DNA of 64,000 nucleotides from Prevotella sp. oral taxon 475. Lineage in GTDB: Bacteria > Bacteroidota > Bacteroidia > Bacteroidales > Bacteroidaceae. Under the pieces are notes generated by a model. It was not told the DNA's origin and made no database searches. It saw only the letters and a list, made by a program, of their open reading frames with translations. The translations under genes and the position numbers were made by a program. The stretch's first letter is position 1; each line of letters starts with the position of its first letter. The stretch is taken from contig NZ_CP072334.1 of assembly GCF_018127805.1 (NCBI RefSeq), forward strand, positions 124,001-188,000, written 5' to 3'. Shown here one piece after another: positions 35,602 through 44,530 of the stretch.

Positions 35602-36084
35602 TTAGTGTCCGCTGGGAGGCGTTACGCTGCCACCGCCTGCGCCCGACGAGGCCTTTTTGCGCGCCTTTTCTACCTTGTTGTCGGGCAACTCTCTCACCTT
35701 GCAGCCATGCAGTAAGGCTTTCACACGCGACTTGTCTTTGTTGACCCGCACCTCCGGCCGAAACAGCACATGGGTGCCCACTACATTCTTCGTCACATTG
35801 AAGTCTTCGGCCTTGGCGGCAGGCTTGGTGTTAAGCCCAATCTTAAAGGTGCCGAGCCCATCGAGCTTGATTCGCTTCGAGTCTTGCAACTGTTGCTTCA
35901 TCACATCCACCAGTTCGGCAATCACGGCTACGATGTCCGACCGCTTCAGGGTGCAGTTCTGCTGCATGATGTCGGCCAATGCCATGGTGTTGACGGTCTC
36001 GGTGGCCACTGCGCGTGCATACCACTGACCCTTGAACTTGCTTTCTTTTCTCTTTTCTTGGTGCAATTTATAAAACACTGCCAT
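35602..36084 (-). CDS. HU family DNA-binding protein (HU-HIG type)
   Basis: 160 residues. MAVFYKLHQEKRKESKFKGQ opens the extended HU-HIG fold, LVDVMKQQLQDSKRIKLDGL is the dimerisation core and GTFKIGLNT the start of the DNA-binding arm. A Gly/Ser/Pro-rich tail (SSGAGGGSVTPPSGH) ends it. Such proteins bind DNA, but their cellular role is not established. It is followed by the smalltalk gene. A -33/-7 promoter lies at 36231-36262. Confidence 0.9.
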   Translation of the reverse strand: MAVFYKLHQEKRKESKFKGQWYARAVATETVNTMALADIMQQNCTLKRSDIVAVIAELVDVMKQQLQDSKRIKLDGLGTFKIGLNTKPAAKAEDFNVTKNVVGTHVLFRPEVRVNKDKSRVKALLHGCKVRELPDNKVEKARKKASSGAGGGSVTPPSGH

Positions 36085-36230
36085 AAGAATAATGTTTAAA
36101 TGGTTAAATTAATAAAGTTGAGAATATTGGTTTTGTCTTCGACGCGCCTCTTCCTTTTTGTCGCGATGCGTTAGTCGACGTTACGCATTTTTCTCGATTT
36201 CATCGGGAGATTTGTGTCTCATTACGTTTG

Positions 36231-36262
36231 CAAAGTTAGCACATTTCGGTCCCCTTGTCAAG
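36231..36262 (-). promoter_or_regulatory. Predicted promoter of the HU-like gene
   Basis: The minus strand reads CTTG, 20 bases, TAACTTTG. The leader to the ATG at 36084 is about 145 bases. Confidence 0.55.
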
Positions 36263-36344
36263 AGTTGATGGGATAGAGTATGGGATAGTTTTTCATCAAT
36301 ACTTGCTGATGACGATCGATCGGTTGATCATAACCCGCTCGCAA

Positions 36345-36779
36345 TCAGATGATTAAATTTTCCGATCGTCGGCGTTGAACTTTCGTTCTTCGGCGTTCCA
36401 GATGAAAGGAAACGTGAATCCACCGGGCGCCGTCGCTCTTTCGGTGTTCGAAGAAGAGCTGATGGTAGGGCAATGTTTTCTCGATGAAATGGTACATTTT
36501 AAGTCCTACCTCTCGATTCGACACGTGTATGTCGGCGGCCTCGCCGCAAAGATGCTGCGAATGGCCCACTCCGCCCACAGCTTGGTTGAGTGCTTGGCAG
36601 CGATAGCCGCTCGTGATCCGAATCACGCCGAAGCGACGGCGCAACGGTTCGAGAATGTTTTCGCAAAGTAAACGCAGATTTTTCACCACCTCTGCGGAGG
36701 GTTCGTTAGCGATGTTCAGTCGCACAGCTGCGCCGGAGCGTATCATCTCGGCCAGCGTAAAGTGTTGTGTAAGGTTCAT
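36345..36779 (-). CDS. M15-type D-Ala-D-Ala carboxypeptidase-like metallopeptidase
   Basis: 144 residues. ITSGYRCQALNQAVGG, SQHLCGEAADIHV (H-x6-D zinc ligands) and WIHVSFH (third ligand) are the peptidase M15_3 motifs. No signal peptide is present, as in the phage-endolysin-like members. These cytoplasmic proteins commonly accompany HU-like and smalltalk genes in Bacteroidales. Peptidoglycan cleavage is the family activity; how it would reach the wall is unclear. Confidence 0.88.
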   Translation of the reverse strand: MNLTQHFTLAEMIRSGAAVRLNIANEPSAEVVKNLRLLCENILEPLRRRFGVIRITSGYRCQALNQAVGGVGHSQHLCGEAADIHVSNREVGLKMYHFIEKTLPYHQLFFEHRKSDGARWIHVSFHLERRRTKVQRRRSENLII

Positions 36780-36822
36780 GATTGTTAAATAGAAATACGA
36801 TTATATCCTTCATCTCACGTCA

Positions 36823-37257
36823 TCAGCGATGCATATAATCACCCATGTCCAGCCATTCTTGCAGCGGTTGAGGCCGATTCTGTTCGAAAAGCAGCCAGCC
36901 ATATCGCTCGAGCACAGGTCGTTGATAGACATTTTTGCGCAGCATGCCCTTGCTCACCGGGGCATAGGGATTGCGGGGCACCGGTAAATGCAGATTAGCG
37001 CAGATGCGCCGAACAAGCCAAAGGAAAGAGGCAGCCCGCCCCTCGTCGTCTTTTACGTCTGCAAAACGGTAGACGATGTGGGTCATTTCCAGCAGATCGA
37101 TTTTTGTGCCTCTCCATCTTCGTCGTTCGTTTGGAGCGGTTTGCAGCAGTGGCAGAAAAGCCTTTATCAAGTGTCTGCGCGCCAAATCCAGTTGTTCTTT
37201 CCCCGTTTGGGGGAGGGTTGTTGTTGCTTTCATGTGTTGAAACGTTTTTTTCGACAT
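36823..37257 (-). CDS. Small protein of unknown function, faint RteC-like C-terminal pattern
   Basis: 144 residues. The middle segment RRWRGTKIDLLEMTHIVYRF followed by a helical region and a basic C-terminus (RKNVYQRPVLERYGW) faintly recalls the C-terminal part of RteC-type regulators (W-x-G-x-K-x-D-L-x-E). The match is too weak to assign a function. It lies directly upstream of the M15 peptidase gene and has its own -7 element. An alternative start is the Met eight codons in. Confidence 0.7.
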   Translation of the reverse strand: MSKKTFQHMKATTTLPQTGKEQLDLARRHLIKAFLPLLQTAPNERRRWRGTKIDLLEMTHIVYRFADVKDDEGRAASFLWLVRRICANLHLPVPRNPYAPVSKGMLRKNVYQRPVLERYGWLLFEQNRPQPLQEWLDMGDYMHR

Positions 37258-37328
37258 ACATTATTTATACATATTAAGGTGTGATTTTTTGTGCGAATCG
37301 GCATCCATTGCTATTCCGATTTCGACTG

Positions 37329-37336
37329 CAAACTTA
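37329..37336 (-). promoter_or_regulatory. Predicted -7 element for the gene at 36823-37257
   Basis: The minus strand reads TAAGTTTG (TAnnTTTG), about 70 bases upstream of the ATG. No clear -33 is seen. Confidence 0.4.
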
Positions 37337-37544
37337 GGATCTTAAATGGAAGTATTCTTTCTAAAAATCACTATTCCCGTTAAAATGATATAAAAACATT
37401 CGTTCGGTATCGCTGTCAGGCACTCTTTACACGCACGATGACGCAGCCCTTGTCGATCGCCTCCCAACTCCTATTGCACCAAAGGACAACGTCTTTGGGG
37501 ATAGGGATGCAGGATGGTGCGGAGAGGTTGAAGAAGTAGCGTTG

Positions 37545-37630
37545 GGCAAAAGCTAAGAAAACGAAGGCCCATCTCTTAGCTTTCGGCTTGCATTTTCTTA
37601 GTTTTTGGCCTGCGTTTTCTAAGCTTTTGC
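37545..37630. repeat. 22-bp register repeat array R5
   Basis: Four units with cores (AGCT/AGTT) starting at 37551, 37578, 37600 and 37622. The last three are exactly 22 apart. The first is in the opposite orientation and 27 away. The array lies between divergent genes; the rest of 37258-37742 shows nothing recognisable. Confidence 0.8.
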
Positions 37631-37742
37631 CATGTGCTTTGTAAGCCGCTGGTTGCCAGGGAGATAAAAAGGAACCTGCGGGAGGAGAAACGAGAGAGGG
37701 AAAAGCAAGAAGGAAAGACGGCTCCGATCGCCGTTTTTTGCG

Positions 37743-37750
37743 TATATTTG
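37743..37750 (+). promoter_or_regulatory. Predicted -7 element of the GH109-like gene
   Basis: TATATTTG matches TAnnTTTG and ends 24 bases before the ATG at 37775. It supports that start over the longer open frame, whose first 47 codons would lie upstream of or across the promoter. Confidence 0.5.
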
Positions 37751-37774
37751 CAGTTCCATCTTAACGGAAGAACA

Positions 37775-39085
37775 ATGAAAACAACGTCTACGCCTCCACT
37801 CCTCGAAACGCCGGTGCCTGCCCGTGGGCAGGGTTATGGACCAGTTCTCTCGCTCACGCTCGCCCCGATGCCTCGCCTACGCGTAGGTTTTGTGGGACTG
37901 GGGGCGCGCGGATGCCAAGCCGTTCGTCGTTGGTGCCATCTCCAGGGTGTAGAGATAACGGCTCTCTGCGATGCGTCTCGTCAGGCCACGGAAGAGGGAG
38001 TGCAAGTTGTCGAGCAGGCCGGCCTGCCGCGCCCAACCCTCTATTGGGGCGAGAAGGCTTACAGAGAGCTGTGCCGACGGCTGGATTTACATTTGGTTTA
38101 TGTCTGCACCGACTGGCTCTCTCACACTCCTATTGCTCTCGAAGCCATGGCCTGCGGCAAGTGTGTAGCCATGGAAGTGCCGGCAGCCACTACGCTTTCC
38201 GACATTTGGCAGCTGGTAGACGCCGCTGAACGCAGCCGGCTTCACTGCATGATGTTGGAGAATTCGGTGTACGACCACTTCGAGATGTCTGTCCGATCGA
38301 TAGCGCAAGCTGGGCTTTTCGGTCATGTGGTGCACGTGGAAGGTGGCTATGCCCACCCCATCGGAGAGCGATGGACGGCCTGGAGAATGGCGTATAACCA
38401 ACAAACTCGGGGCGATCTCTACCCCACACATGGTTTGGCACCGGCCTGCCAGCTGTTGGGCATTCACCGAACCGACCGCTTAGAGCGTCTCGTCGCCATG
38501 GACACGGCGGCCTTTTCGGGGCCCGATGTCTATCGCCGCCTCATGGATCGCCCCTGCAATGCTTTTGCCAACGGCGACCAAACCTCTACGCTCATCCGCA
38601 CTGCACAAGGGAAAACCATCTCTTTGCAACACAACGTGATGACGCCCCGCCCTTATAGCCGCTTCTTTCAGGTGGTGGGCACGCAGGGTTATGCTGCCAA
38701 ATATCCGGCAGAAGAGTTGGTTTTCAGTTCCGCTTCGGCGGCAAAGCTGGGCCTCGAGACCGGCGTAGGCGATGCGCCGCTCACCCCAGCGCAGAGGGAA
38801 AAGGTGCTGCAAAGGTTTCGTCCGCCCTTCTCCGAGCAGACGTTGCAACTGGCCCGGCAGCTCGATTCGCGGGGCGGCATGTCGTTCTTGATGGACTTCC
38901 GCCTGGCGCAATGTCTCCAACAGGGACTCCCGTTGGACATGGACGTGTATGATTTAGCCGAATGGTGTTGCGTGGCCGAGCTCTCTCGGCTCTCCATCGA
39001 GCAGGGGTCGGTACCCGTCTCTGTGCCCGATTTCACGCGGGGCGCTCTGCCTTCTTCTCTCTCTTCGGACTTTTCTACACCCTGA
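37775..39085 (+). CDS. Gfo/Idh/MocA-fold protein, GH109-like, cytoplasmic paralogue
   Basis: About 436 residues from MKTTSTPPLLETP. The Rossmann part has RVGFVGLGARGCQAVRRW (NAD motif) and VYVCTDWLSHTPIALEAMAC. The catalytic and substrate part follows the GH109 order: MMLENSVYDHFEM, DLYPTHGLAPACQ, GGMSFLMDFRLAQ, PLDMDVYDLAEWC and VPDFTRG. GH109 enzymes use NAD in alpha-N-acetylgalactosaminidase-type cleavage. It is a clear paralogue of the gene at 52960-54513 but lacks that protein's signal peptide. Substrate is unproven. Confidence 0.87.
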   Translation: MKTTSTPPLLETPVPARGQGYGPVLSLTLAPMPRLRVGFVGLGARGCQAVRRWCHLQGVEITALCDASRQATEEGVQVVEQAGLPRPTLYWGEKAYRELCRRLDLHLVYVCTDWLSHTPIALEAMACGKCVAMEVPAATTLSDIWQLVDAAERSRLHCMMLENSVYDHFEMSVRSIAQAGLFGHVVHVEGGYAHPIGERWTAWRMAYNQQTRGDLYPTHGLAPACQLLGIHRTDRLERLVAMDTAAFSGPDVYRRLMDRPCNAFANGDQTSTLIRTAQGKTISLQHNVMTPRPYSRFFQVVGTQGYAAKYPAEELVFSSASAAKLGLETGVGDAPLTPAQREKVLQRFRPPFSEQTLQLARQLDSRGGMSFLMDFRLAQCLQQGLPLDMDVYDLAEWCCVAELSRLSIEQGSVPVSVPDFTRGALPSSLSSDFSTP

Positions 39086-39184
39086 TGGCTACTCGTTTGC
39101 CCCGTCGAAAGACAAATCGACAAAAACCGAAAGGCAGAGATGACATTTTTTCTTCTCCGATTATATATATTAAAAAAGAAGTGT

Positions 39185-39192
39185 TATTTTTG
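39185..39192 (+). promoter_or_regulatory. Predicted -7 element of glsA/glsB
   Basis: TATTTTTG matches TAnnTTTG and ends 34 bases before the GTG start at 39227. The preceding 30 bases are very AT-rich, without a clear -33. Confidence 0.4.
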
Positions 39193-39226
39193 CAAGTTGT
39201 TAGTATCTTTTTATTAGAAAACCGTT

Positions 39227-40060
39227 GTGGAGAAAACCATAGACATAGATAGCATACTGAAAAGCAAAATGGGCGATCGGGCTCGGCTGGTGCCTTCCTT
39301 GTTGATAAGGTGGCTCAAGCATATTCTCCACCAAGACGAGGTGAACGCTTTCCTTTGGGATAGTAGGCATTTGACGGGTGTAGAGTGGCTCGAAGCCTGC
39401 GTACGCTATCTCGACATGACGCTCGACATCCGCGGAAAAGAACATTTGCCCGACAAAAACAACGGTAAGCTCTACACTTTTGTCTCCAATCACCCCCTCG
39501 GAGGTATCGATGGGGTGGCTCTTGGGGCTTTAATAGGACGTCACTACGACGGAAACTTCCGCTATTTGGTGAACGACCTGCTGATGAATCTCCCCGGTTT
39601 GGCTCCGCTTTGCATCCCTATCAACAAGACCGGAAGCCAAAGTCGCCGCTTTCCGGCGATGGTCGAGGCTGGATTTAAAAGCGGAAAACATCACATCTTG
39701 ATGTTCCCCGCCGGATTATGCAGTAGGAAAAACAACGGCATCATCCGCGATATTCCTTGGAGCAAAACGTTTATTACTAAGAGCGTAGAGGCTCAACGAG
39801 ACGTAGTGCCTATCCATTTCGGCGGTCGAAACTCGGCTCGCTTCTATGCACTGGCCCATCTTTGCAAGCGGTTGGGCCTCCGATTCAATTTTGCCATGCT
39901 GTTCTTGGTGGACGAGATGTATCGAAATGTGCACCAAACGTTCACTGTCACCATTGGAAAACCCATTCCCTGGCAAACGTTCGACAAGAGTAAAACGCCG
40001 ATGGAATGGGCTCATTTTGTAGAAAATAAGGTCTATGACCTGCCCCTAACAGAGCAATGA
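39227..40060 (+). CDS. glsA: Lysophospholipid-type acyltransferase, GlsA-like (glycine lipid O-acyltransferase)
   Basis: 277 residues from a GTG start. PlsC-like acyltransferase with TFVSNHPLGGIDGVALG as the catalytic His/Asp box, CIPINKTGSQSRRFPAM, LMFPAGLCSRK and the later VVPIHFGGRNSARFY. The HPLGG-I/L-DG form is characteristic of the Bacteroidales protein that O-acylates acyl-glycine. It overlaps the N-acyltransferase gene by four bases (ATGA at 40057-40060), the same pairing as glsB/glsA in Bacteroides thetaiotaomicron. It should act at the inner membrane in glycine/serinolipid synthesis. Confidence 0.82.
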   Translation: MEKTIDIDSILKSKMGDRARLVPSLLIRWLKHILHQDEVNAFLWDSRHLTGVEWLEACVRYLDMTLDIRGKEHLPDKNNGKLYTFVSNHPLGGIDGVALGALIGRHYDGNFRYLVNDLLMNLPGLAPLCIPINKTGSQSRRFPAMVEAGFKSGKHHILMFPAGLCSRKNNGIIRDIPWSKTFITKSVEAQRDVVPIHFGGRNSARFYALAHLCKRLGLRFNFAMLFLVDEMYRNVHQTFTVTIGKPIPWQTFDKSKTPMEWAHFVENKVYDLPLTEQ

Positions 40061-41127
40061 TTCACTCTCAAACCAACCATCCCATCACAAGAAAGAAGGT
40101 TGCGGAAACCGACAACCGCATAACATCAGGCAAAATGGAAGAAGACATCATCCAACCGGTAGACAGACGCTTGCTCAAAAGCGAACTTACCCCCGAAAAA
40201 CAACTCCGTATGACCAACAAAAGCCATAACGAAATCTATATCGTTACGGCTCAAAACTCGCCTCATGTGATGAAAGAGATCGGTCGTTTGCGCGAAATCG
40301 CCTTCCGCAATGCAGGCGGTGGAACGGGAAAAGCGGTGGATATAGACGAGTTTGACACCATGGACGGAGGCTATAAGCAGCTCATCGTGTGGAATCCCGA
40401 TGCCGAAGACATCATCGGAGGCTACCGTTTTCTTTATGGAACAGACTGGAAGATGAATGCCAACGGGCAGCCTTTGCTGGCCACCAGTCACATGTTTCGC
40501 TTCTCGGAGAAATTCCTTACCGAGTATATGCCTTATACAGTAGAGCTTGGCCGATCGTTCGTAGCGGTGGAATATCAGAGCATTCGCAAGGGAGCCAAAA
40601 GCATTTTTGCACTCGATAACCTTTGGGACGGACTCGGAGCACTCACCGTGATCAACCCCAACCTGAAGTATTTCTTTGGCAAAATGACCATGTACCCTTC
40701 GTACATTCGGCGCGGACGCGACATGATTCTTTACTTTCTCAAGAAGCATTTCGACGATAAAGAGAATCTCATTACCCCGATGAAACCGCTGATAATCGAG
40801 ACCGACCCTCGCGAACTCGAAGCTCTTTTCTGTCAAGACGACTTCAAAGAGGATTATAAAATCCTGAATCGGGAAATCCGGGCCTTGGGTTATAATATCC
40901 CACCGCTGGTCAATGCCTACATGGGGCTAAGTCCTACCATGAAGCTTTTTGGCACTGCCATCAACAATGGCTTCGGAGATGTCGAAGAAACGGGCATCCT
41001 TATCGCCGTAGACGAGATTTTAGAAGAGAAGCGGGTGCGCCATATCGATAGCTTTATCCAGGCCAACCGCGAAACATTGGAGTTGACAACAGGACTCAAC
41101 AAAATCATTTATCGCGAAAAAGTATAA
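40057..41127 (+). CDS. glsB: GNAT-fold N-acyltransferase, GlsB-like (glycine lipid N-acyltransferase)
   Basis: Up to 356 residues. EIGRLREIAFRNAGGGTGK, DIDEFDTMDGGYKQLIVWNP, IGGYRFLYG, MPYTVELGRSFV and GLGALTVINPNLKYFFGKM are typical of the OlsB/GlsB N-acyltransferase family that links a 3-hydroxy-fatty acyl group to an amino acid. ATG at 40057 overlaps glsA. An internal ATG at 40135 (MEEDIIQPVDRRLL) fits the family N-terminus better and may be the real start. A double hairpin terminator follows. Confidence 0.82.
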   Translation: MIHSQTNHPITRKKVAETDNRITSGKMEEDIIQPVDRRLLKSELTPEKQLRMTNKSHNEIYIVTAQNSPHVMKEIGRLREIAFRNAGGGTGKAVDIDEFDTMDGGYKQLIVWNPDAEDIIGGYRFLYGTDWKMNANGQPLLATSHMFRFSEKFLTEYMPYTVELGRSFVAVEYQSIRKGAKSIFALDNLWDGLGALTVINPNLKYFFGKMTMYPSYIRRGRDMILYFLKKHFDDKENLITPMKPLIIETDPRELEALFCQDDFKEDYKILNREIRALGYNIPPLVNAYMGLSPTMKLFGTAINNGFGDVEETGILIAVDEILEEKRVRHIDSFIQANRETLELTTGLNKIIYREKV

Positions 41128-41147
41128 TCTCTTACAACCGGCTTACT

Positions 41148-41206
41148 CCATTTCATTACCGATGAAATGGCCGAAAATCGCTCCCGTCGGGGCGATTTTT
41201 CTTTTT
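41148..41206 (+). terminator. Double hairpin terminator after glsA/glsB
   Basis: A 9-bp perfect hairpin CCATTTCAT/ATGAAATGG (41148-41170) is followed by an 11-bp stem AAAATCGCTCC/GGGGCGATTTT with a CGTC loop (41174-41199) and then TCTTTTT. The second hairpin is a standard intrinsic terminator. Confidence 0.85.
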
Positions 41207-41217
41207 ATTGTGCCGCT

Positions 41218-41285
41218 GATGAAAGGAGCAAGGAGGCGAATGTAAGGAGTAAGAGGGGAAAGTAATAGGGAGGGAGAAAGGGAAT
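41218..41285. repeat. Low-complexity AGTAAGGAG tract
   Basis: Purine-rich stretch with AAGGAGCAAGGAGG and TGTAAGGAGTAAGAG, a degenerate version of the tracts at 2421-2517 and 54986-55150. Array R6 begins 36 bases further on. Confidence 0.55.
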
Positions 41286-41320
41286 TGCACATCCGTTGAA
41301 GTTCATCAACAACTCCGTCA

Positions 41321-41399
41321 GCTTAGCTTTCGCACTTCAAAAGCTAAGAAAACGCATTGCGAAAGCTAAGAAAACGTGATGCAAAAGCAAAGCTTTTGA
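41321..41399. repeat. 22-bp register repeat array R6
   Basis: One inverted unit (AGCT at 41325) and three direct units with cores AGCT, AGCT and AGCA starting at 41342, 41364 and 41386, exactly 22 apart. This is the only array between convergent genes. Confidence 0.8.
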
Positions 41400-41493
41400 A
41401 AACGGGTTTGCAAGTGGCTGTGTACCAACTCACGAACCCGTTGCAATGCAAAGAGAGGAACGCGGAGAAAGGAAGTAAAGAAGAGAGGAACGT

Positions 41494-42528
41494 TCAGTCG
41501 AAAAGTCCGGGTTGAAGACTGTTCTCCGTCAGTATGTTTCGGCCCAAGTGGCGATAGGCCAACTCGGTGACCATGCGCCCGCGAGGGGTTCTTTTGATGA
41601 AACCCTCCATGATAAGATACGGTTCATAGACCTCTTCCAGTGTGCCGGCATCCTCACCTATGGCCGTGGCAATGGTAGAAACACCCACCGGTCCGCCTTT
41701 AAACTTATCGATAATGGTGAGCAAGATCTTGTTGTCTATCTCGTCCAGGCCATACTGATCGATGTTTAACGCCGTGAGAGAGAGGCGTGCGATGGTGGTG
41801 TCGATGCGTCCGTTGCCTTTCACTTGGGCAAAGTCGCGCACACGACGGAGCAGGGCATTGGCGATACGAGGCGTGCCACGAGAACGTCGAGAGATTTCGA
41901 TGGCAGCGTCTTCGTCTATCGGAACATTCAGGATTCGGGCCGAACGGCGGATGATTCTCGCCAGTGTGTCGGGGTCGTAATACTCTAAATGCAGGTTGAT
42001 GCCGAAGCGAGCGCGGAGCGGAGCGGTAAGGAGTCCGCTGCGAGTCGTGGCTCCGATGAGTGTAAAGGGGTTGAGGTCGATTTGGATGGAACGGGCCGAC
42101 GGACCCTTATCGATCATGATGTCGATGCGATAATCTTCCATGGCCGAGTAGAGATACTCTTCTACCACGGGCGAGAGACGGTGTATCTCGTCGATAAAGA
42201 GCACGTCGTTGCTCTCGAGTGAGGTAAGAATGCCGGCCAAATCGCCGGGCTTGTCGAGTACAGGACCGCTGGTGATCTTGAAGCCTACGCCCAATTCGTT
42301 GGCGATAATGTTGCTCAAGGTGGTCTTCCCGAGTCCTGGCGGCCCGTGCAAAAGGGTGTGGTCGAGCGGCTCACCGCGATATTTGGCGGCTTCGACAAAT
42401 ACCTCTAAGTTTTCCACCACTTTGCTCTGACCGCTGAAATCCTCGAATTTCGGCGGACGAAGGGCGTTTTCAAACTCGCGTTCCGAAGGCGTAACATGCT
42501 CTTCTCTGATGTCAAAGTCTTCTGTCAT
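41494..42528 (-). CDS. ruvB: Holliday junction branch migration helicase subunit RuvB
   Basis: 344 residues from [23 protein letters not shown]+ ATPase with Walker [10 protein letters not shown], Walker [10 protein letters not shown], sensor and arginine-finger region [18 protein letters not shown], and a C-terminal winged helix ([17 protein letters not shown]). It drives branch migration with RuvA in recombination repair. The open frame extends 37 codons upstream but crosses the predicted -7 element at 42533-42540, so the 42528 start is preferred. Length and motifs are complete. Confidence 0.97.
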   Translation of the reverse strand: MTEDFDIREEHVTPSEREFENALRPPKFEDFSGQSKVVENLEVFVEAAKYRGEPLDHTLLHGPPGLGKTTLSNIIANELGVGFKITSGPVLDKPGDLAGILTSLESNDVLFIDEIHRLSPVVEEYLYSAMEDYRIDIMIDKGPSARSIQIDLNPFTLIGATTRSGLLTAPLRARFGINLHLEYYDPDTLARIIRRSARILNVPIDEDAAIEISRRSRGTPRIANALLRRVRDFAQVKGNGRIDTTIARLSLTALNIDQYGLDEIDNKILLTIIDKFKGGPVGVSTIATAIGEDAGTLEEVYEPYLIMEGFIKRTPRGRMVTELAYRHLGRNILTENSLQPGLFD

Positions 42529-42532
42529 AGTG

Positions 42533-42540
42533 CAAAGATA
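42533..42540 (-). promoter_or_regulatory. Predicted ruvB -7 element, almost touching the start codon
   Basis: The minus strand reads TATCTTTG, then CACT and the ATG of ruvB. If used, transcription would begin at or beside the ATG, giving a leaderless or nearly leaderless mRNA. Confidence 0.5.
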
Positions 42541-42576
42541 CGCTTTTTTTGCAACTCGGTTGCACGTCGTTACGAC

Positions 42577-42584
42577 TAACTTTG
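42577..42584 (+). promoter_or_regulatory. Predicted -7 element of the P-type ATPase gene
   Basis: TAACTTTG (TAnnTTTG) lies 57 bases before the first ATG at 42642, in the divergent ruvB/ATPase gap. No clear -33 is seen. Confidence 0.4.
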
Positions 42585-42641
42585 TAGCGGGTTTCCTTTG
42601 CTGGCGAGTTCGGAAACGGGCCAATCCGCGAGGAAACAAGT

Positions 42642-44522
42642 ATGAACTTTCCTAATAAAAGAGGTATGAAAATGGGTAAGATAACAGCGTATTGGCAACC
42701 GTTGGTGGCCGGCGCGTTGCTCGGAACGGGCCTTTTGCTCTCGTGGCAGGAGGCAGATTGGTTTCAAAGTGGCTGGGTAAGACTGGCGTGGTATGTGGTT
42801 TCGTTCCTTCCGGTGGGACTGAACGTGATGCGCGAGGCCTGGGAATGCGCGGCAGAGGGCGACTTCTTCAGTGAGTTTATGCTCATGAGCGTGGCTTGCA
42901 TCGGGGCTTTCTGCATTGGCGAATATCCTGAAGCCGTGGCCGTGATGTGGCTCTACCACATCGGCGAAACGCTGCAAGACAAGGCTGTAGACAAGGCCCG
43001 AGGGCACATCAAGAGTTTGATGGCCTTCCGTCCCGACCGAGTCCGACTGGCCGAAACGGGCCAGATGGTGGCTCCTGAGGTTGTAGACGTGGGCTGTTTG
43101 ATCGAGGTGCTGCCCGGCGAACGCGTGCCCTTAGACGGCGTTCTGCCCCCCGACGCACCCTGCGCAGAGGTGAACACCGCAGCACTCACCGGCGAAAGCA
43201 TGCCCCGAACGGTGGCGGCGGGGCAAGAAATTCTGGCCGGAATGGTGGTGATGGGTAGGCCTGTACAACTGAAAGTGAGGCGAAAGGCGGCCGATTCGGC
43301 TCTCGCTCGCATCTTGAAAATGGTGGAAGAGGCTGCCGAGCGAAAGGCGCCCACCGAGCTTTTTGTGCGTCGGTTTGCTCATGTTTACACGCCGGTGGTC
43401 ATTGTTTTGGCCCTGCTCACGGTATTGTTGCCTTGGGTCTACTCGCTCCTGAACGGTTCTTTCTACTACGATTTCAGTTTGTGGCTCAACCGTGCGCTGG
43501 TGTTTCTCGTCATCTCCTGTCCTTGCGCACTGGTCGTTAGCATCCCGTTGAGCTACTTTGCAGGCATCGGCACGGCTTCGCGACAGGGCATTTTGTTCAA
43601 AGGGGGTGGCAGTTTAGACGCGCTGACGGGTATCGATGCCGTGGTGTTCGACAAGACAGGAACGCTTACCACGGGAATCTTCGAGGTGCAGGAGGTGAGC
43701 GGTCTGTCTGAAGAAGACCTGCAGACCGTTGTCGCTATGGAGCGAAGCAGCAATCATCCCATTGCCCAAGCCATTACGAAAGGGCATGAGGGCGTGGCCA
43801 AAATCGCTGCCACCGACCTCCCGGGCTATGGCCTTTCGGCTGTGGTAGACGGCGAAACCTGGCTCGTTGGCACACTCCGGCTGATGGAGAAAGAGGGGAT
43901 TGCCTATCCGGAAGCTTTGAAGCAGATGCCCGAAACGATGGTCTCTTGTGCCTGTAATGGCTGTTTCAAGGGGTATCTCTTGCTGTCCGACACACTGAAA
44001 GCCGATGCTCGCCAGGCCATCGATGCGCTGAAGGCGGCCCGGGTGGGGCATATCGAGCTGCTCTCGGGCGACAAACAGGCGCTTGTCGACCGGGTAGCCC
44101 AGCAATTGGGCATTGAAAAAGCCTCGGGCGACTTGCTTCCCGAGCAGAAAGCAGAGCGCATCGAGGCGTTGAAACGAACTGGAAAACGTGTGGCTTTTGT
44201 AGGCGATGGCATCAACGATGCTCCGGTATTGGCTCTTAGTCACGTAGGGATTGCCATGGGAGGGATGGGGGCCGACATGGCTATCGAAACTGCTGATGTG
44301 GTGCTTCAGGCTGATCTCCCCTCGCATTTGGCCGTGGCCCTCCGCATCGGCAGGCGCACCCGGCGCATCGTTATCCAGAATATTACTTTCGCACTGGGCG
44401 TGAAACTCTTGGTGATGGGCCTGGGCGTCTTGGGCATGGCCAACCTTTGGGAGGCTGTTTTTGCCGATAGCGGCGTGGCATTGCTGGCCGTGCTGAACGC
44501 GTTGAGGGTGAAAAACGCCTAA
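42642..44522 (+). CDS. Heavy-metal P1B-type ATPase (Zn/Cd/Pb exporter, ZntA/CadA-like)
   Basis: About 616-626 residues. Six membrane helices precede the P-domain and two follow. The ion-site motif [19 protein letters not shown], phosphorylation [11 protein letters not shown] motif SSNHPIAQA and hinge [13 protein letters not shown] are complete. The last helices contain K-L-x20-ADSGVALL, the Lys/Asp-Gly pair of the Zn/Cd/Pb subgroup. No N-terminal Cys-rich metal-binding domain is present. Starts at 42642, 42666 and 42672 are possible; the last has AGAGG seven bases before it. It is convergent with a TonB receptor gene nine bases away. Confidence 0.93.
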   Translation: MNFPNKRGMKMGKITAYWQPLVAGALLGTGLLLSWQEADWFQSGWVRLAWYVVSFLPVGLNVMREAWECAAEGDFFSEFMLMSVACIGAFCIGEYPEAVAVMWLYHIGETLQDKAVDKARGHIKSLMAFRPDRVRLAETGQMVAPEVVDVGCLIEVLPGERVPLDGVLPPDAPCAEVNTAALTGESMPRTVAAGQEILAGMVVMGRPVQLKVRRKAADSALARILKMVEEAAERKAPTELFVRRFAHVYTPVVIVLALLTVLLPWVYSLLNGSFYYDFSLWLNRALVFLVISCPCALVVSIPLSYFAGIGTASRQGILFKGGGSLDALTGIDAVVFDKTGTLTTGIFEVQEVSGLSEEDLQTVVAMERSSNHPIAQAITKGHEGVAKIAATDLPGYGLSAVVDGETWLVGTLRLMEKEGIAYPEALKQMPETMVSCACNGCFKGYLLLSDTLKADARQAIDALKAARVGHIELLSGDKQALVDRVAQQLGIEKASGDLLPEQKAERIEALKRTGKRVAFVGDGINDAPVLALSHVGIAMGGMGADMAIETADVVLQADLPSHLAVALRIGRRTRRIVIQNITFALGVKLLVMGLGVLGMANLWEAVFADSGVALLAVLNALRVKNA

Positions 44523-44530
44523 ACTCTGAC

